Source: an uncultured Aquimarina sp. (GTDB taxonomy: Bacteria; Bacteroidota; Bacteroidia; Flavobacteriales; Flavobacteriaceae). From it: 64,000 nt of DNA. A program made the translations under genes and the position numbers. The notes below the pieces were generated by a model, which was given only the letters and a program-made list of their open reading frames with translations, had not been told where the DNA came from and did no database searches. The stretch covers positions 124,001-188,000 of the forward strand of contig CANMKK010000003.1 of assembly GCA_947498455.1 (NCBI GenBank), written 5' to 3'. Shown one piece after another: positions 1 to 9,098 of this stretch; within the stretch, counting starts at the first letter, position 1, and the number at the start of each line of letters is the position of its first letter.

Positions 1-767
1 GCACATATATTTCCAAAGTTTCCACTAGGAACCGAAAAAACAATATCTTTCTTTTTACTTTTTACCTGTTTATAGGCAAAAACGAAATAAAATAATTGAG
101 GAAGCCATCTGGCAATATTTATAGAATTGGCAGAAGTTAATTGCTTATGATTAGTAATACTTTCATCAAGAAAAGCTTTCTTAACCATATCTTGGCAATC
201 ATCAAATACGCCATTAACTTTTAATGCTGTTATGTTTTGACCTAAAGTAGTCAATTGCCTTTCTTGTATATCACTTACTTTTCCTGAAGGATATAGAATT
301 ACAACATCAACACCTTTTACTCCTAAAAAACCTTGGGCAACTGCACCTCCTGTATCTCCAGAAGTTGCAACAAGTACAGTAACTTTGTTTTCATTGTTTT
401 TATTGAAATATCCTAAGCATCTTGCCATAAAGCGTGCACCCACATCTTTAAAAGCCATAGTGGGGCCATGAAAAAGTTCTAAGGTGCCAATATTTTCTTC
501 TATATCTATAACCGGAAAATCAAAACTCAATACATCAGTCAAAATTTCTCTTAGCTCTGTTTCTGGGATTTCATCTCCTACAAACTGCTTTATAGTCTGA
601 AATCCGATTTCTATAGTATCCATATCCTCAATAGTTTCAAAAAACGAGGAAGGTAGGGGGGATATGTTTTCAGGGAAATACAGTCCCTTATCTGGTGCTA
701 ACCCTCCTACAACAGCTTCAGAAAAAGAAACTTTAGGGGCATTACCGTTTAAACTATAATATTCCAT
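1..767 (-). CDS. thrC: threonine synthase, N-terminal part (runs off the window)
   Basis: Threonine synthase converts O-phosphohomoserine to threonine with PLP, the last step of the threonine pathway. I translated the minus strand from the ATG at 765-767. It begins MEYYSLNGNAPKVSFSEA and stays open to the window edge, about 255 codons. The PLP-lysine motif GPTMAFKDVGARF and the glycine-rich SGDTGGAVAQG cofactor loop are both present, followed by SVPSGNFGN at the edge. The C-terminal 40% or so is outside the window. It is the third gene of the thr operon, 45 bases after thrB. The call rests on motifs plus operon position and is secure. Confidence 0.95.
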   Translation of the reverse strand, partial: MEYYSLNGNAPKVSFSEAVVGGLAPDKGLYFPENISPLPSSFFETIEDMDTIEIGFQTIKQFVGDEIPETELREILTDVLSFDFPVIDIEENIGTLELFHGPTMAFKDVGARFMARCLGYFNKNNENKVTVLVATSGDTGGAVAQGFLGVKGVDVVILYPSGKVSDIQERQLTTLGQNITALKVNGVFDDCQDMVKKAFLDESITNHKQLTSANSINIARWLPQLFYFVFAYKQVKSKKKDIVFSVPSGNFGNIC

Positions 768-812
768 TTTTATATTTTTATGAACCTAAATACAGGTTAT
801 TTTTTATTTTAA

Positions 813-1736
813 TTATTCAATTATTTTAATTCCTTCACTGTTTATTTTTGAAACATGAATATCGAATTCAAGTCCGGTTTTAGCATAAACTTCTTCAATT
901 GCATTAGCTACATTATTTGCTGCCTCCATGCCTTTGCATAATGAAAATATAGAAGGGCCTGATCCAGAAATCCCACAACCCAAAGCTCCTCGTGCAATGG
1001 CTGCATTTTTTACATTTTGAAATTCGGGAATAAGAATCGATCGCATTGGTTCAATAATAACGTCTTCAAGACTTCTTCCTATAAGATCATAGTCCTCTGT
1101 AAAAAGTCCTGAAATTAATCCTCCAACATTACCCCATTGGTGAATAGCTTGTTTCAATGTTACTTTTTGCTTAATAACAGATCTGGAATCAGATGTTTTT
1201 ACTTCGATTTGTGGGTGTATTACGGTCATTACTAAATCTTGTGGTGTATGCAATTTTATAACATCCAGAGGTTTATAACTACGGACAAGTGTAAATCCAC
1301 CGAGTAAGGCCGGAGCTACATTGTCGGCATGTGCATTTCCACTAGCCAGTTTTTCTCCTTCCATTGCAAATTCAATCAGCTTATGATTTGTAAAAGGATT
1401 GTCTAAAAGATGATTAACAGCCCATACCGCACCGGCACTGCTTGCTGCGCTGCTTCCTATTCCACTGCCGGCTTTAATCTTTTTGAAAATTTCGATATCT
1501 ACACCAACTTTTTCGGAATAATTATCTAATAGCGCTTCGACAGCCACTCCAGCAACATTTTTTTTTGTTTCTAAAGGTAAATCAGCTCCTTCTAATTTAG
1601 TAATTCGCACACCCGGTTCGGAGGTTATAGAAATAATCATTTCGTCTCCTACAGTATCAAGGCAACACCCTAGCACATCGAATCCGCAAGATAAATTAGC
1701 AACAGTGGCGGGAGCAAAAATCTTTATACGTTTCAT
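813..1736 (-). CDS. thrB: homoserine kinase
   Basis: A GHMP-family kinase of 307 residues that phosphorylates homoserine with ATP to give the substrate of ThrC. The family ATP loop GSGIGSSAASSAG lies near residues 90-102. The N-terminus IFAPATVANLSCGFDVLG is the standard homoserine kinase opening, and the C-terminal GCGISGSGPSIFSLC is GHMP motif 3. It starts 44 bases after the thrA stop and ends 45 bases before thrC, so all three genes should share one transcript and the attenuator-like leader upstream of thrA. Confidence 0.96.
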   Translation of the reverse strand: MKRIKIFAPATVANLSCGFDVLGCCLDTVGDEMIISITSEPGVRITKLEGADLPLETKKNVAGVAVEALLDNYSEKVGVDIEIFKKIKAGSGIGSSAASSAGAVWAVNHLLDNPFTNHKLIEFAMEGEKLASGNAHADNVAPALLGGFTLVRSYKPLDVIKLHTPQDLVMTVIHPQIEVKTSDSRSVIKQKVTLKQAIHQWGNVGGLISGLFTEDYDLIGRSLEDVIIEPMRSILIPEFQNVKNAAIARGALGCGISGSGPSIFSLCKGMEAANNVANAIEEVYAKTGLEFDIHVSKINSEGIKIIE

Positions 1737-1780
1737 TTGTTGGTTTTTATAAATTATCTAATTTGTGTTGATATGTTGTC

Positions 1781-4225
1781 TTATTGCTTACCTATTCTAA
1801 TGATGTCTGCAAATATTCCAGAAGCTGTAACATCTGCACCAGCACCAGCACCTTTGATTATTAATGGTTGCTCTGGATATCTGTCCGTATAAAAGAGTAC
1901 AATATTATCGCTTCCTTCTAAATTATAGAAAGGATGATTTTCAGGGATGTGGTGTAATCCTACCTTTGCTTTACCATCTTCGTATTGCGCTACATACTTA
2001 AGACGACAATTCTTTTGCAAAGCTTCTTCTAAAATTCCATTGAAATGAGCTTCATTATTTTTAATAGAGTTCAGAAAGTCTGGAACATTGTGTGTACCTA
2101 AACATTCGGTTGGTAAGAATGATTCATTGATGATATCATCTAATTCTAATACATTTCCACTTTCGCGTGCTAAAATTAAGATTTTACGAGCTACATCAAT
2201 ACCGCTAAGATCTATTTTAGGGTCTGGCTCTGTATATCCTTCTTCTTGTGCTTGTTTTACAATATCATAAAAGGAATTTTCTTTATTGTAATTATTAAAC
2301 ACGAAATTAAGGCTCCCTGATAATACTGCCTGAATTTTATGTACATTATCTCCAGAAGCTATCAGGTTATTTAATGTGTCAATTATGGGTAATCCGGCTC
2401 CTACATTAGTTTCATATAAAAAAGACGCATTAAATTTTCTAGATAAATCTTGTAACTCTTCATAATTCGAATATTCATCTGCACATGCTATCTTATTACA
2501 CGTCACTACCGCCATACTCTCTGCAAGATAGTGTTTGTATATTTTTGCAATTCCTGGATTAGCTGTGTTATCTACAAAAATTGAATTACGAATATTCATG
2601 TCCCTAGCAGTAGAGAAAAAGATTTCTGGATTTGCCTTTTCACCAGTTGTTAATTGTTCTTCCCAAGAGTCTAAACTGATACCTTTTTCATTAAAAATCA
2701 TAGTTCTGGAGTTAGATAATCCAACCACACGGATTTTAAGACGTAGTTTGTCTTTTAGATATGATTTTTGTTGTTTTAATTGTGTTAGTAATTTACCACC
2801 GACATTACCAACACCAGTAACAAATAAGTTTAATTGTTTTGTGTTTACCTCAAAAAATGTTTCGTGAAGGGTATTTAAGGCTTTTTTAATATCTCGTTTT
2901 TCTATGACTACAGAAATATTTTTTTCTGAAGCTCCTTGAGCAATTGCCCTGATATTCACATTATTTCGTCCAAGTGTACTGAACATTTTTCCGCTTAAAC
3001 CTTGATGATGATACATATTATCACCAACTAATGCTATTATAGCGGCATCATTTTCAATTTTAACCGGTTCTAATTTATGTTTCGCAATTTCAAATTCGAA
3101 AGTTGTATCTAAGACTAACTTGGCTTTTTCAGAATCCACAGCATTAATTGCCAAGCATATTGAATGTTCGGATGATGCTTGAGTAATTAAAATTACATTA
3201 ATGTTTTCTAAATATAAAGCCTCAAACAAACGTTTAGAGAACCCCGGTATACCAACCATTCCACTTCCTTCTAAAGAAACTACAGAAATACTATCGATAT
3301 GACTAATACCTGTAATAGGGCTTTGTCTTTTTTCAACTTTTCGTGTGATTAGTGTTCCTTTATCTTCGGGTTGGAATGTATTTTTTATTACAATAGGAAT
3401 GTTTTTTTCTAATATGGGATGAATAGTTGGTGGATAAATAACTTTTGCTCCAAAATGAGAAAGCTCCATTGCCTCTTGATAGGACATATGTGATACTGGT
3501 TTAGCCTGTTTCACTAATTTAGGATTGGCCGTAAACATACCGCTTACATCAGTCCATATTTGTAGTGTAGAAGCTTGTATCGCTGAAGCAATAATGGCTG
3601 CGGTAAAATCAGAACCGCCTCTTCCTAAAGTAGTAGGTTCTCCTCCGTTAGTACTAGCAACAAATCCAGGGAATAGAGTTATTTTATGTTCTTTATTAGC
3701 ACAATATTCCTTAATCCTTCGATTTGTTTCTTTATAATCCACAGATATTTTAGTTACGTCAGAAACCAATATATAATCGCGGGAATCTTTAAGGATAATA
3801 TCTAAACCATTAATCTTTGCTGTTTCAGAGATGATAAAAGAAGAAAGCATCTCTCCAAAACTTGAAATAACAGAAGCTGTTTTAGGAGATAATTCACTAA
3901 GCATGAATACACCTTCACATAGCGCTTCTAATTTATTTAATTCAGATTTAACCTTACTAATTACTGCACTTTGTGATACAACAGGAATCAATTCTTTTAC
4001 AGTTTCTAGATGACGGTTTTCTATAGTTTCTAATGTATTTCTATAATTTTCATTATTAGAAGAAGCTTCATTTCCCGCTTGTAGTAAAAGATCTGTTATT
4101 CCTCCTAATGCCGAAACCACAACATACAAAGGAGTATCTGCCGATTTTCTTTTTATTATTTCGATAACCTTTTTTATAGAAATTGCATTAGCAACCGAAG
4201 AACCTCCAAATTTTAGAACGTTCAT
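1781..4225 (-). CDS. thrA: bifunctional aspartate kinase / homoserine dehydrogenase
   Basis: An 814-residue fusion catalysing the first and third steps from aspartate to threonine. Residues 1 to about 300 are the aspartokinase (opening NVLKFGGSSVANA; later GRGGSDFTA). About 310-450 are paired ACT-type regulatory domains, the usual site of threonine feedback in the family. From about 465 comes homoserine dehydrogenase (nucleotide loop LFVTGVGNVGGKLL, catalytic region GLPIIDTLNNLI and EGYTEPDPKIDLSGIDVARK). Length and order match the E. coli ThrA/MetL type. It heads the thrABC operon, and the 110 bases between it and the leader ORF can form a long stem-loop. Confidence 0.97.
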   Translation of the reverse strand: MNVLKFGGSSVANAISIKKVIEIIKRKSADTPLYVVVSALGGITDLLLQAGNEASSNNENYRNTLETIENRHLETVKELIPVVSQSAVISKVKSELNKLEALCEGVFMLSELSPKTASVISSFGEMLSSFIISETAKINGLDIILKDSRDYILVSDVTKISVDYKETNRRIKEYCANKEHKITLFPGFVASTNGGEPTTLGRGGSDFTAAIIASAIQASTLQIWTDVSGMFTANPKLVKQAKPVSHMSYQEAMELSHFGAKVIYPPTIHPILEKNIPIVIKNTFQPEDKGTLITRKVEKRQSPITGISHIDSISVVSLEGSGMVGIPGFSKRLFEALYLENINVILITQASSEHSICLAINAVDSEKAKLVLDTTFEFEIAKHKLEPVKIENDAAIIALVGDNMYHHQGLSGKMFSTLGRNNVNIRAIAQGASEKNISVVIEKRDIKKALNTLHETFFEVNTKQLNLFVTGVGNVGGKLLTQLKQQKSYLKDKLRLKIRVVGLSNSRTMIFNEKGISLDSWEEQLTTGEKANPEIFFSTARDMNIRNSIFVDNTANPGIAKIYKHYLAESMAVVTCNKIACADEYSNYEELQDLSRKFNASFLYETNVGAGLPIIDTLNNLIASGDNVHKIQAVLSGSLNFVFNNYNKENSFYDIVKQAQEEGYTEPDPKIDLSGIDVARKILILARESGNVLELDDIINESFLPTECLGTHNVPDFLNSIKNNEAHFNGILEEALQKNCRLKYVAQYEDGKAKVGLHHIPENHPFYNLEGSDNIVLFYTDRYPEQPLIIKGAGAGADVTASGIFADIIRIGKQ

Positions 4226-4267
4226 AATTTATTTTTTTAGTAAATATTATAGTATTAAGACTTTTTG

Positions 4268-4302
4268 CGGTAGTCTAATTTTTAATTTAAAATTAAACTA
4301 CG
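4268..4302 (-). promoter_or_regulatory. stem-loop between thr leader ORF and thrA
   Basis: On the minus strand a roughly 13-base-pair stem (CGTAGTTTAATTTT pairing with AAAATTAGACTACCG, one G-U pair) lies between the leader peptide stop and thrA. Its position suits the terminator or antiterminator arm of an attenuator. No clear U-run follows, so its role is inferred. Confidence 0.45.
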
Positions 4303-4330
4303 TATTCGATGTGTGATATATAATTATAGA

Positions 4331-4343
4331 ACCCCTAAGGGGT
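4331..4343 (-). promoter_or_regulatory. GC-rich hairpin overlapping the leader peptide stop
   Basis: ACCCC-TTA-GGGGT forms a perfect 5-bp stem that contains the last Thr and Pro codons and the TAG stop of the leader ORF. A ribosome stalled on the upstream Thr/Ile codons or released at the stop would change whether it folds. Confidence 0.5.
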
Positions 4344-4451
4344 AATAATAATAGTTGTAGATGTATAGGTGCTGGTATATGAAGAGTATATATAAGGAGA
4401 ATCTATTCCTGATATAAGATGTAAAACCGAAATTGATACCGCACTAAACAT
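4335..4451 (-). CDS. Thr/Ile-rich leader peptide of the thr operon
   Basis: A 38-residue ORF too short for ordinary gene calling. It starts at ATG 4449-4451, about 16 bases after the predicted transcription start, and stops at TAG 4335-4337, 109 bases before thrA. Its C-terminal end reads YTSTYTSTTIIITP: six Thr and three Ile in the last 14 residues, including three consecutive Ile codons. This is the hallmark of an attenuator leader such as E. coli thrL (established for that operon). The stop codon sits inside a GC hairpin. That it senses charged tRNA-Thr and tRNA-Ile is inference from composition and position. Confidence 0.75.
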   Translation of the reverse strand: MFSAVSISVLHLISGIDSPYIYSSYTSTYTSTTIIITP

Positions 4452-4473
4452 TAATTTGATTTAAGTTGAAAGT

Positions 4474-4504
4474 CAAATGTATAATTTTTTACTTTTGAAC
4501 AAAA
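4474..4504 (-). promoter_or_regulatory. Bacteroidota-type promoter of the thr operon
   Basis: On the minus strand TTTTG (4500-4504) and TACATTTG (4474-4481) are separated by 18 bases. They match the known Bacteroidota -33 TTTG / -7 TAnnTTTG pattern. Transcription would start near 4467, leaving a very short untranslated stretch before the leader ATG. Confidence 0.65.
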
Positions 4505-4586
4505 TAAAAATGAAGAGAATCTCATACTTTTTATAGATACTCTAATTTTAATATTCTTTTTTTATTAAATAACTAAAAATTAAGAG

Positions 4587-6122
4587 GTGAAAATATTTTC
4601 TGCAGAACAAATGCGAAATGCTGATACTGCCACAATACAGTTACAAAAGTTAACTTCATTGGAATTAATGGAACGTGCAGCTACACAAATATTTAATTTG
4701 TTACATCAACGATTACAAGGAGCTCCAATTCCTATTCATGTATTTTGTGGTTTAGGTAATAATGGAGGTGATGGTTTGGTAATTTCTAGATTATTATTGG
4801 AACATGGATATCATGTAAAAACATATATTGTTAATTTCAGTGAAAATCGATCTAAAGATTTTTTAGAAAACTATGACAGGTTAAAATCAATGGCTTCTGA
4901 ATGGCCAGAACAATTAAAATCAGAAGATGATCTACCCGATATAAAACAGGAAGATATGGTCATTGATGCTATTTTTGGTATCGGACTAAATCGACCAATT
5001 GTTCCTTGGGTAATAAAACTTATAAAACATATTAACGCTGCGAGGTGTTTTACGTTATCAATTGATGTACCATCAGGATTGTATGCGGATAAAGCTCCGG
5101 ATGATCCAGAGGGAGTTATTTATGCCTCAATAACGGTAACTTTTCAATTGCCAAAATTGATTTTTTTCCTCCCTCAAACAGGTCAGTACACTCAAGATCT
5201 GGAGGTAATCGATATTGGCCTGGATCGTGGGTTTATCTCCCAAACACCTGGTTTTGCAGAGTTAATAGGTAAAAACGAAGTACTGTCATTATATAGGCCT
5301 AGACATAAATTCGCACATAAAGGGAACTATGGACATAGCTTGCTAATAGGGGGGAGTTATGGAAAAATGGGTAGTGTTGTACTTGCTACAAAATCAGCTT
5401 TCCGTATTGGAGCAGGTCTGGTTACTGCATATATTCCAGAGTGTGGATATGATATCTTGCAAACATCAGTTCCGGAAGCAATGGTGATTGTAGATGAAGA
5501 AGATGATTATATAACTAAAGTTTCTTTAGATTTTAAACCAACCGCAATTGGTATTGGGGTAGGACTAGGGGTTGAGGAAAAAACAATACTTGCTTTCAGG
5601 AATTTCCTAAAAAACAACGAATCACAATTGGTTATAGATGCTGATGGAATTAATATTTTGGCTAAAGAATCAGAACTGTTAAAACTTATTCCTGCTAAAA
5701 CTGTACTTACTCCGCACCCTGGCGAATTACAACGATTAGTTGGAGTTTGGAAAGACGATTTTGACAAAATAGAAAAAGCTAAAAACCTATCAAAGACATA
5801 CGACTGCATTGTTGTTATAAAAGGAGCAAATACATTGATTATCTATAAAGATAGTATTTACGTTAATACCTCTGGAAATCCAGGAATGGCAACAGCAGGT
5901 AGTGGAGATGTGTTAACGGGTATCATTACGGGATTAATTTCGCAAGGGTATGATCCACTAAGTGCAGCAGTTTTTGGAGTATATCTTCATGGAAGTTCAG
6001 GTGATATTGCAATTCAAGAAACAGGATATCAAGGATTGATGTCAAGCGATATTGTAGCTAATATTGGTAAATCTTTTATTGAATTATTCAAAAAACCACA
6101 ACCAATTCAACAAGAAAATTAA
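4587..6122 (+). CDS. nnr: bifunctional NAD(P)H-hydrate epimerase / ADP-dependent dehydratase
   Basis: A 511-residue repair enzyme for hydrated NADH/NADPH. The N-terminal epimerase half (about 1-215) carries GLGNNGGDGLVISRLL and the conserved DAIFGIGLNRP. The C-terminal dehydratase half (about 225-505) has HKGNYGHSLLIGGSYGKMGS, LTPHPGELQRL and the ATP/ADP site NPGMATAGSGDVLTG. The GTG at 4587 is preferred because the product then opens MKIFSAEQMRNAD as in the family; the next ATG would cut into that motif. It is divergent from the thr operon. Length equals other fused forms. Confidence 0.94.
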   Translation: MKIFSAEQMRNADTATIQLQKLTSLELMERAATQIFNLLHQRLQGAPIPIHVFCGLGNNGGDGLVISRLLLEHGYHVKTYIVNFSENRSKDFLENYDRLKSMASEWPEQLKSEDDLPDIKQEDMVIDAIFGIGLNRPIVPWVIKLIKHINAARCFTLSIDVPSGLYADKAPDDPEGVIYASITVTFQLPKLIFFLPQTGQYTQDLEVIDIGLDRGFISQTPGFAELIGKNEVLSLYRPRHKFAHKGNYGHSLLIGGSYGKMGSVVLATKSAFRIGAGLVTAYIPECGYDILQTSVPEAMVIVDEEDDYITKVSLDFKPTAIGIGVGLGVEEKTILAFRNFLKNNESQLVIDADGINILAKESELLKLIPAKTVLTPHPGELQRLVGVWKDDFDKIEKAKNLSKTYDCIVVIKGANTLIIYKDSIYVNTSGNPGMATAGSGDVLTGIITGLISQGYDPLSAAVFGVYLHGSSGDIAIQETGYQGLMSSDIVANIGKSFIELFKKPQPIQQEN

Positions 6123-6239
6123 TAGGAGTCTATTAGAGTATAAAAATAACGTGTTAAACACACAATTTTGTTAAATTTTTATAGTTAATTTGAATATTGA
6201 TATTCATACTATCAAATATTAATTAAAAAAAGCAAAGAA

Positions 6240-7115
6240 ATGATGAAAAACAAGATGATGGCAATTGGTATGGTTGCCTTAGGATTACTAGGAACAATAT
6301 CCTGTTCTAGTGATGATGATGGACCTGCAACTGGTAATATTTCAATCGAAACAATAGGTTTAGAAAATCTTACTGGAGGAACCACATATCAGGGGTGGTT
6401 AATTGTAGATGGAAAAGCTGTACCAACGGCTAGATTTACGAATCCTGCAGGAACAGTTAACTTAAGTGCTTTATTATCAGATATTAATAATGCAACTGAT
6501 TTTGTACTGACTATTGAGCCTGTCGGTGATAATGATTCAACTCCTTCTAATGCTAAGATTTTAACGGGTAGTTTTAACAACTCTAATTCGGCAACTCTTA
6601 ACTTTGCTCCAGTTGTTGCTGATATATCTAATACATCCGGTACATTCTTCTTAGCAACTCCTACTGATGATGTAGCAGATAATGATGAATTTGGAGTATG
6701 GTTTATAGAAAATGATGCTGCTAGTCTTTCGCTTCCAGATTTAGCAACTGGATGGAAATATGAAGGTTGGGTTGATTTTGGAAATAAAATTATTTCAACA
6801 GGTACTTTTTCTGAAGTTGATGTTACTGATGATGCCAATTTCTTTAAGGGATCTGGAGGGACTGTTCCTTCTTTTCCAGGAGAAGATTTTTTAGTAATTC
6901 CTAGTCAAATACCTCTTACTGGTATTACTTTTCCTGCAGCTGTGACAAGTAAAAGAGTATTTATAACAATAGAACCTTTTGAAGATAAAGATCCTAATCC
7001 ATTTTTTATAGAGCCATTAAGTGGTAATGCAGGTATAACTACTGGAGCTGCTAATCCAGTATCAATGACTTCTAATACGGCAGTTCCATCAGGAAGAGTG
7101 ACAAGACCGAATTAG
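6240..7115 (+). CDS. lipoprotein with two anti-sigma-K-like repeats
   Basis: A 291-residue exported protein. The N-terminus has a charged start, a hydrophobic run and the lipobox LLGTISCSS followed by Asp residues, so it should be a lipoprotein. Two related segments are visible: GLENLTGGTTYQGWLIVDGK near residues 40-60 and LATGWKYEGWVDFGNKIIST near 165-185, each followed by a Thr-Gly-x-Phe strand. This tyr-x-gly-trp pattern occurs in flavobacterial proteins annotated as RskA/anti-sigma-like. That family link is a recollection of pattern, and no sigma factor is nearby. An 18-bp-arm terminator follows the gene. Confidence 0.7.
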   Translation: MMKNKMMAIGMVALGLLGTISCSSDDDGPATGNISIETIGLENLTGGTTYQGWLIVDGKAVPTARFTNPAGTVNLSALLSDINNATDFVLTIEPVGDNDSTPSNAKILTGSFNNSNSATLNFAPVVADISNTSGTFFLATPTDDVADNDEFGVWFIENDAASLSLPDLATGWKYEGWVDFGNKIISTGTFSEVDVTDDANFFKGSGGTVPSFPGEDFLVIPSQIPLTGITFPAAVTSKRVFITIEPFEDKDPNPFFIEPLSGNAGITTGAANPVSMTSNTAVPSGRVTRPN

Positions 7116-7143
7116 AAAAATAAAGTTAAAGATATTTATTCCT

Positions 7144-7179
7144 ATATACGCCTGATACATATATGTATCAGGCGTATAT
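7144..7179 (+). terminator. perfect 36-bp palindrome, terminator
   Basis: A perfect inverted repeat of 18-base arms with centre GATACATATATGTATC, followed by GTTTTAAT. It begins 29 bases after the lipoprotein stop and is the obvious terminator for it. Confidence 0.8.
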
Positions 7180-7366
7180 GTTTTAATCATCCATTAAAAT
7201 TAAAGGCTTCACCTTTTATTGATTAATTCGAAAACAAAACTTTCTTTTTAATTCACATTATGGAGTTTAATTTCCCTAAAATTCTAACATTTTGTATCCA
7301 CTTGATGCCTCAAGGTAATTGACTAATTTTACCACTTCTAATATTTGGGTAAATTTATAATTGATT

Positions 7367-8263
7367 TTACCTACGGGGATGGAAAGTATTCATTACATCT
7401 GTAAGATGACTTTTGTCAAGATGCATGTATATTTCTGTTGTGGTAATACTTTCATGTCCTAACATCAATTGGATAGCTCGTAAATCGGCTCCGTTTTCTA
7501 GTAAATGAGTCGCGAATGAATGTCTAAAAGTATGAGGGCTAATATTTTTATGGATGTCCGTTTTTTTAACTAAACGCTTGATTATAGTAAAAATCATGGC
7601 TCTGGTAAGTTGTCTGCCTCTACGATTTAAAAACAAGGTGTCCTCATGTCCTTTTTTTATGTTTAGATGCCTTCTAATTTCTGTTCTATAAATGGTAATG
7701 AATTTTTGAGTAGTTTCTCCTATAGGAACGAATCTTTGTTTATCTCCTTTTCCTGTAACACTAATATACCCTTCTTCAAAAAATAAGTTGGAAATTTTTA
7801 ACTCGATTAATTCACTAACTCTAAGTCCACAACCATATAATGTTTCTATAATGGCTCTGTTTCTTTCTCCTTCTGGTGTACTTAGATCTACTTGAGCAAC
7901 AATTGCATCAATTTCATCGACAGATAAAGTATCAGGTAATTTTCTTCCTATTTTTGGAGCTTCTATAAGCTCCATGGGATTTGTTTCTCTATACTCTTCA
8001 AAAACAAGGAAATTAAAAAAACTTTTTAACCCAGAAATAATCCTTGCTTGTGATCTGGCATTTACCAATTTTGCAGTTTCAAAAACAAACCGTTGTAGAG
8101 TATCCTTTTTTATACAGAGAGGTGTGCTTTTTATGTTATTAGTTTTTAGATATTTAATAAGTCGTTCAATATCTAAATTATAATTAACAATAGAATTATT
8201 AGATAACCCTCTTTCTATTCGGAGGTAGTGCTCGTAATCTTTTTTTGCTTCTAGCCATTTCAT
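7367..8263 (-). CDS. xerD: site-specific tyrosine recombinase XerD
   Basis: A 298-residue recombinase that resolves chromosome dimers at dif with XerC. All catalytic residues are present: R148 (GCGLRVSEL), K172 (TGKGDKQRF), H244 and R247 (PHTFRHSFATHLL), H270 (LGHES) and the nucleophile Y279 (TEIYMHL). The N-terminal SAM-like core-binding domain spans about 1-95. The length is exact for XerC/D. aroQ lies nearby on the opposite strand, an arrangement I recall as common in Bacteroidota, which argues for chromosomal XerD and not a mobile integrase. Confidence 0.93.
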   Translation of the reverse strand: MKWLEAKKDYEHYLRIERGLSNNSIVNYNLDIERLIKYLKTNNIKSTPLCIKKDTLQRFVFETAKLVNARSQARIISGLKSFFNFLVFEEYRETNPMELIEAPKIGRKLPDTLSVDEIDAIVAQVDLSTPEGERNRAIIETLYGCGLRVSELIELKISNLFFEEGYISVTGKGDKQRFVPIGETTQKFITIYRTEIRRHLNIKKGHEDTLFLNRRGRQLTRAMIFTIIKRLVKKTDIHKNISPHTFRHSFATHLLENGADLRAIQLMLGHESITTTEIYMHLDKSHLTDVMNTFHPRR

Positions 8264-8280
8264 GTCACCAATATAAAAGA

Positions 8281-8310
8281 AAAACCATCCCGATTTCTCG
8301 GAATGGTTTT
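8281..8310 (-). terminator. terminator of the outer-membrane protein gene
   Basis: The inverted repeat AAAACCAT...ATGGTTTT with inner CCGA/TCGG arms is followed on the minus strand by TCTTTT. It lies just after the stop of the barrel gene at 8333. Confidence 0.75.
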
Positions 8311-8332
8311 AAAAATATTTATGATACGATAA

Positions 8333-8914
8333 TTAGAATTTATATACTAATCCTAAGTTGATATCTTCTAAGTTTACTCCAAAAGCAAAGGTGTTTATTG
8401 ATTCCGAACCATCAATATCTGATTTAGAAGTACCATATCCTATAGCCCCCCAAAATGCTTCTAAAGCAAAGTTATCGCTTAAGAAATAGCTTACACCAGG
8501 CCCAACGTTAACAGAAACTCCGTCTACTTTAGTTTCTGCACTACCTAATTCAACTTTAGAAGAATTATAATTAAATGCAGCTTCACCAAAAATAGAGAAT
8601 TTAGATGAAGGATTGAAGTAATACCTTCCAAATGCTCCAACAGCAAAAGCATTAGTTTTAACATCTTCTTCAAGTGGTGTTTCTACTTTTCCTGTAGTAA
8701 GACCAAAGCGAGCTCCAACAGCAATATTATCAGAAACAAAGAAACCTACTCTTGGTGTAAACCCAAAAGAAGAACTTTTAATATCTCCCTGAGATGAAGA
8801 ACTAAATCCAAAAGATCCAGAGATAAAAATATCTCCATTAGCGAATCCACCATCTTGCGCATTGGTGAATGTCATTGTAAATACTGCTAATGCAGCGAAA
8901 AGTAATTTTTTCAT
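8333..8914 (-). CDS. outer-membrane beta-barrel protein (OmpA/OmpX-like barrel)
   Basis: A 193-residue secreted protein. The start is placed at ATG 8912-8914, giving MKKLLFAALAVFTMTFTNAQ, a clean signal peptide ending in NAQ. A longer reading from 8968 would put 18 residues before it. The mature part alternates short aromatic beta strands (SFGFTPRVGFFVSDNIAVGAR, GRYYFNPSSKFSIFGEAAF split by turns) and ends in LGLVYKF with a C-terminal Phe, as in small barrels. Function beyond membrane insertion cannot be read. Downstream is a terminator; upstream is the divergent barrel gene at 9099. Confidence 0.75.
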   Translation of the reverse strand: MKKLLFAALAVFTMTFTNAQDGGFANGDIFISGSFGFSSSSQGDIKSSSFGFTPRVGFFVSDNIAVGARFGLTTGKVETPLEEDVKTNAFAVGAFGRYYFNPSSKFSIFGEAAFNYNSSKVELGSAETKVDGVSVNVGPGVSYFLSDNFALEAFWGAIGYGTSKSDIDGSESINTFAFGVNLEDINLGLVYKF

Positions 8915-9098
8915 AATACTTGATTGTTTTTTTAAATTCGGGCGCAAATCTAAGTAAACCGTAAGCAATATTCCAATCCTTTTTTTGATAAAATTGTTTA
9001 AAAATACTAGTATGTTGATAGTCAGATATCAGAAGTTTAATAAAATCTATTTATTTTTAGAATGATATTCATTTTAAAAAATAAAGTTATTTTTGAAT

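Noticed and set aside
7144..7179. The 36-base and 41-base (22019-22059) perfect palindromes as protein operators or mobile-element ends
   Set aside because: Both lie just after gene stops with T-rich sequence following, so terminators are the simpler reading.
7367..8263. Tyrosine recombinase as an integrase of a genomic island
   Set aside because: Length, motifs and the neighbouring aroQ fit the chromosomal XerD; no attachment repeats were found around it.
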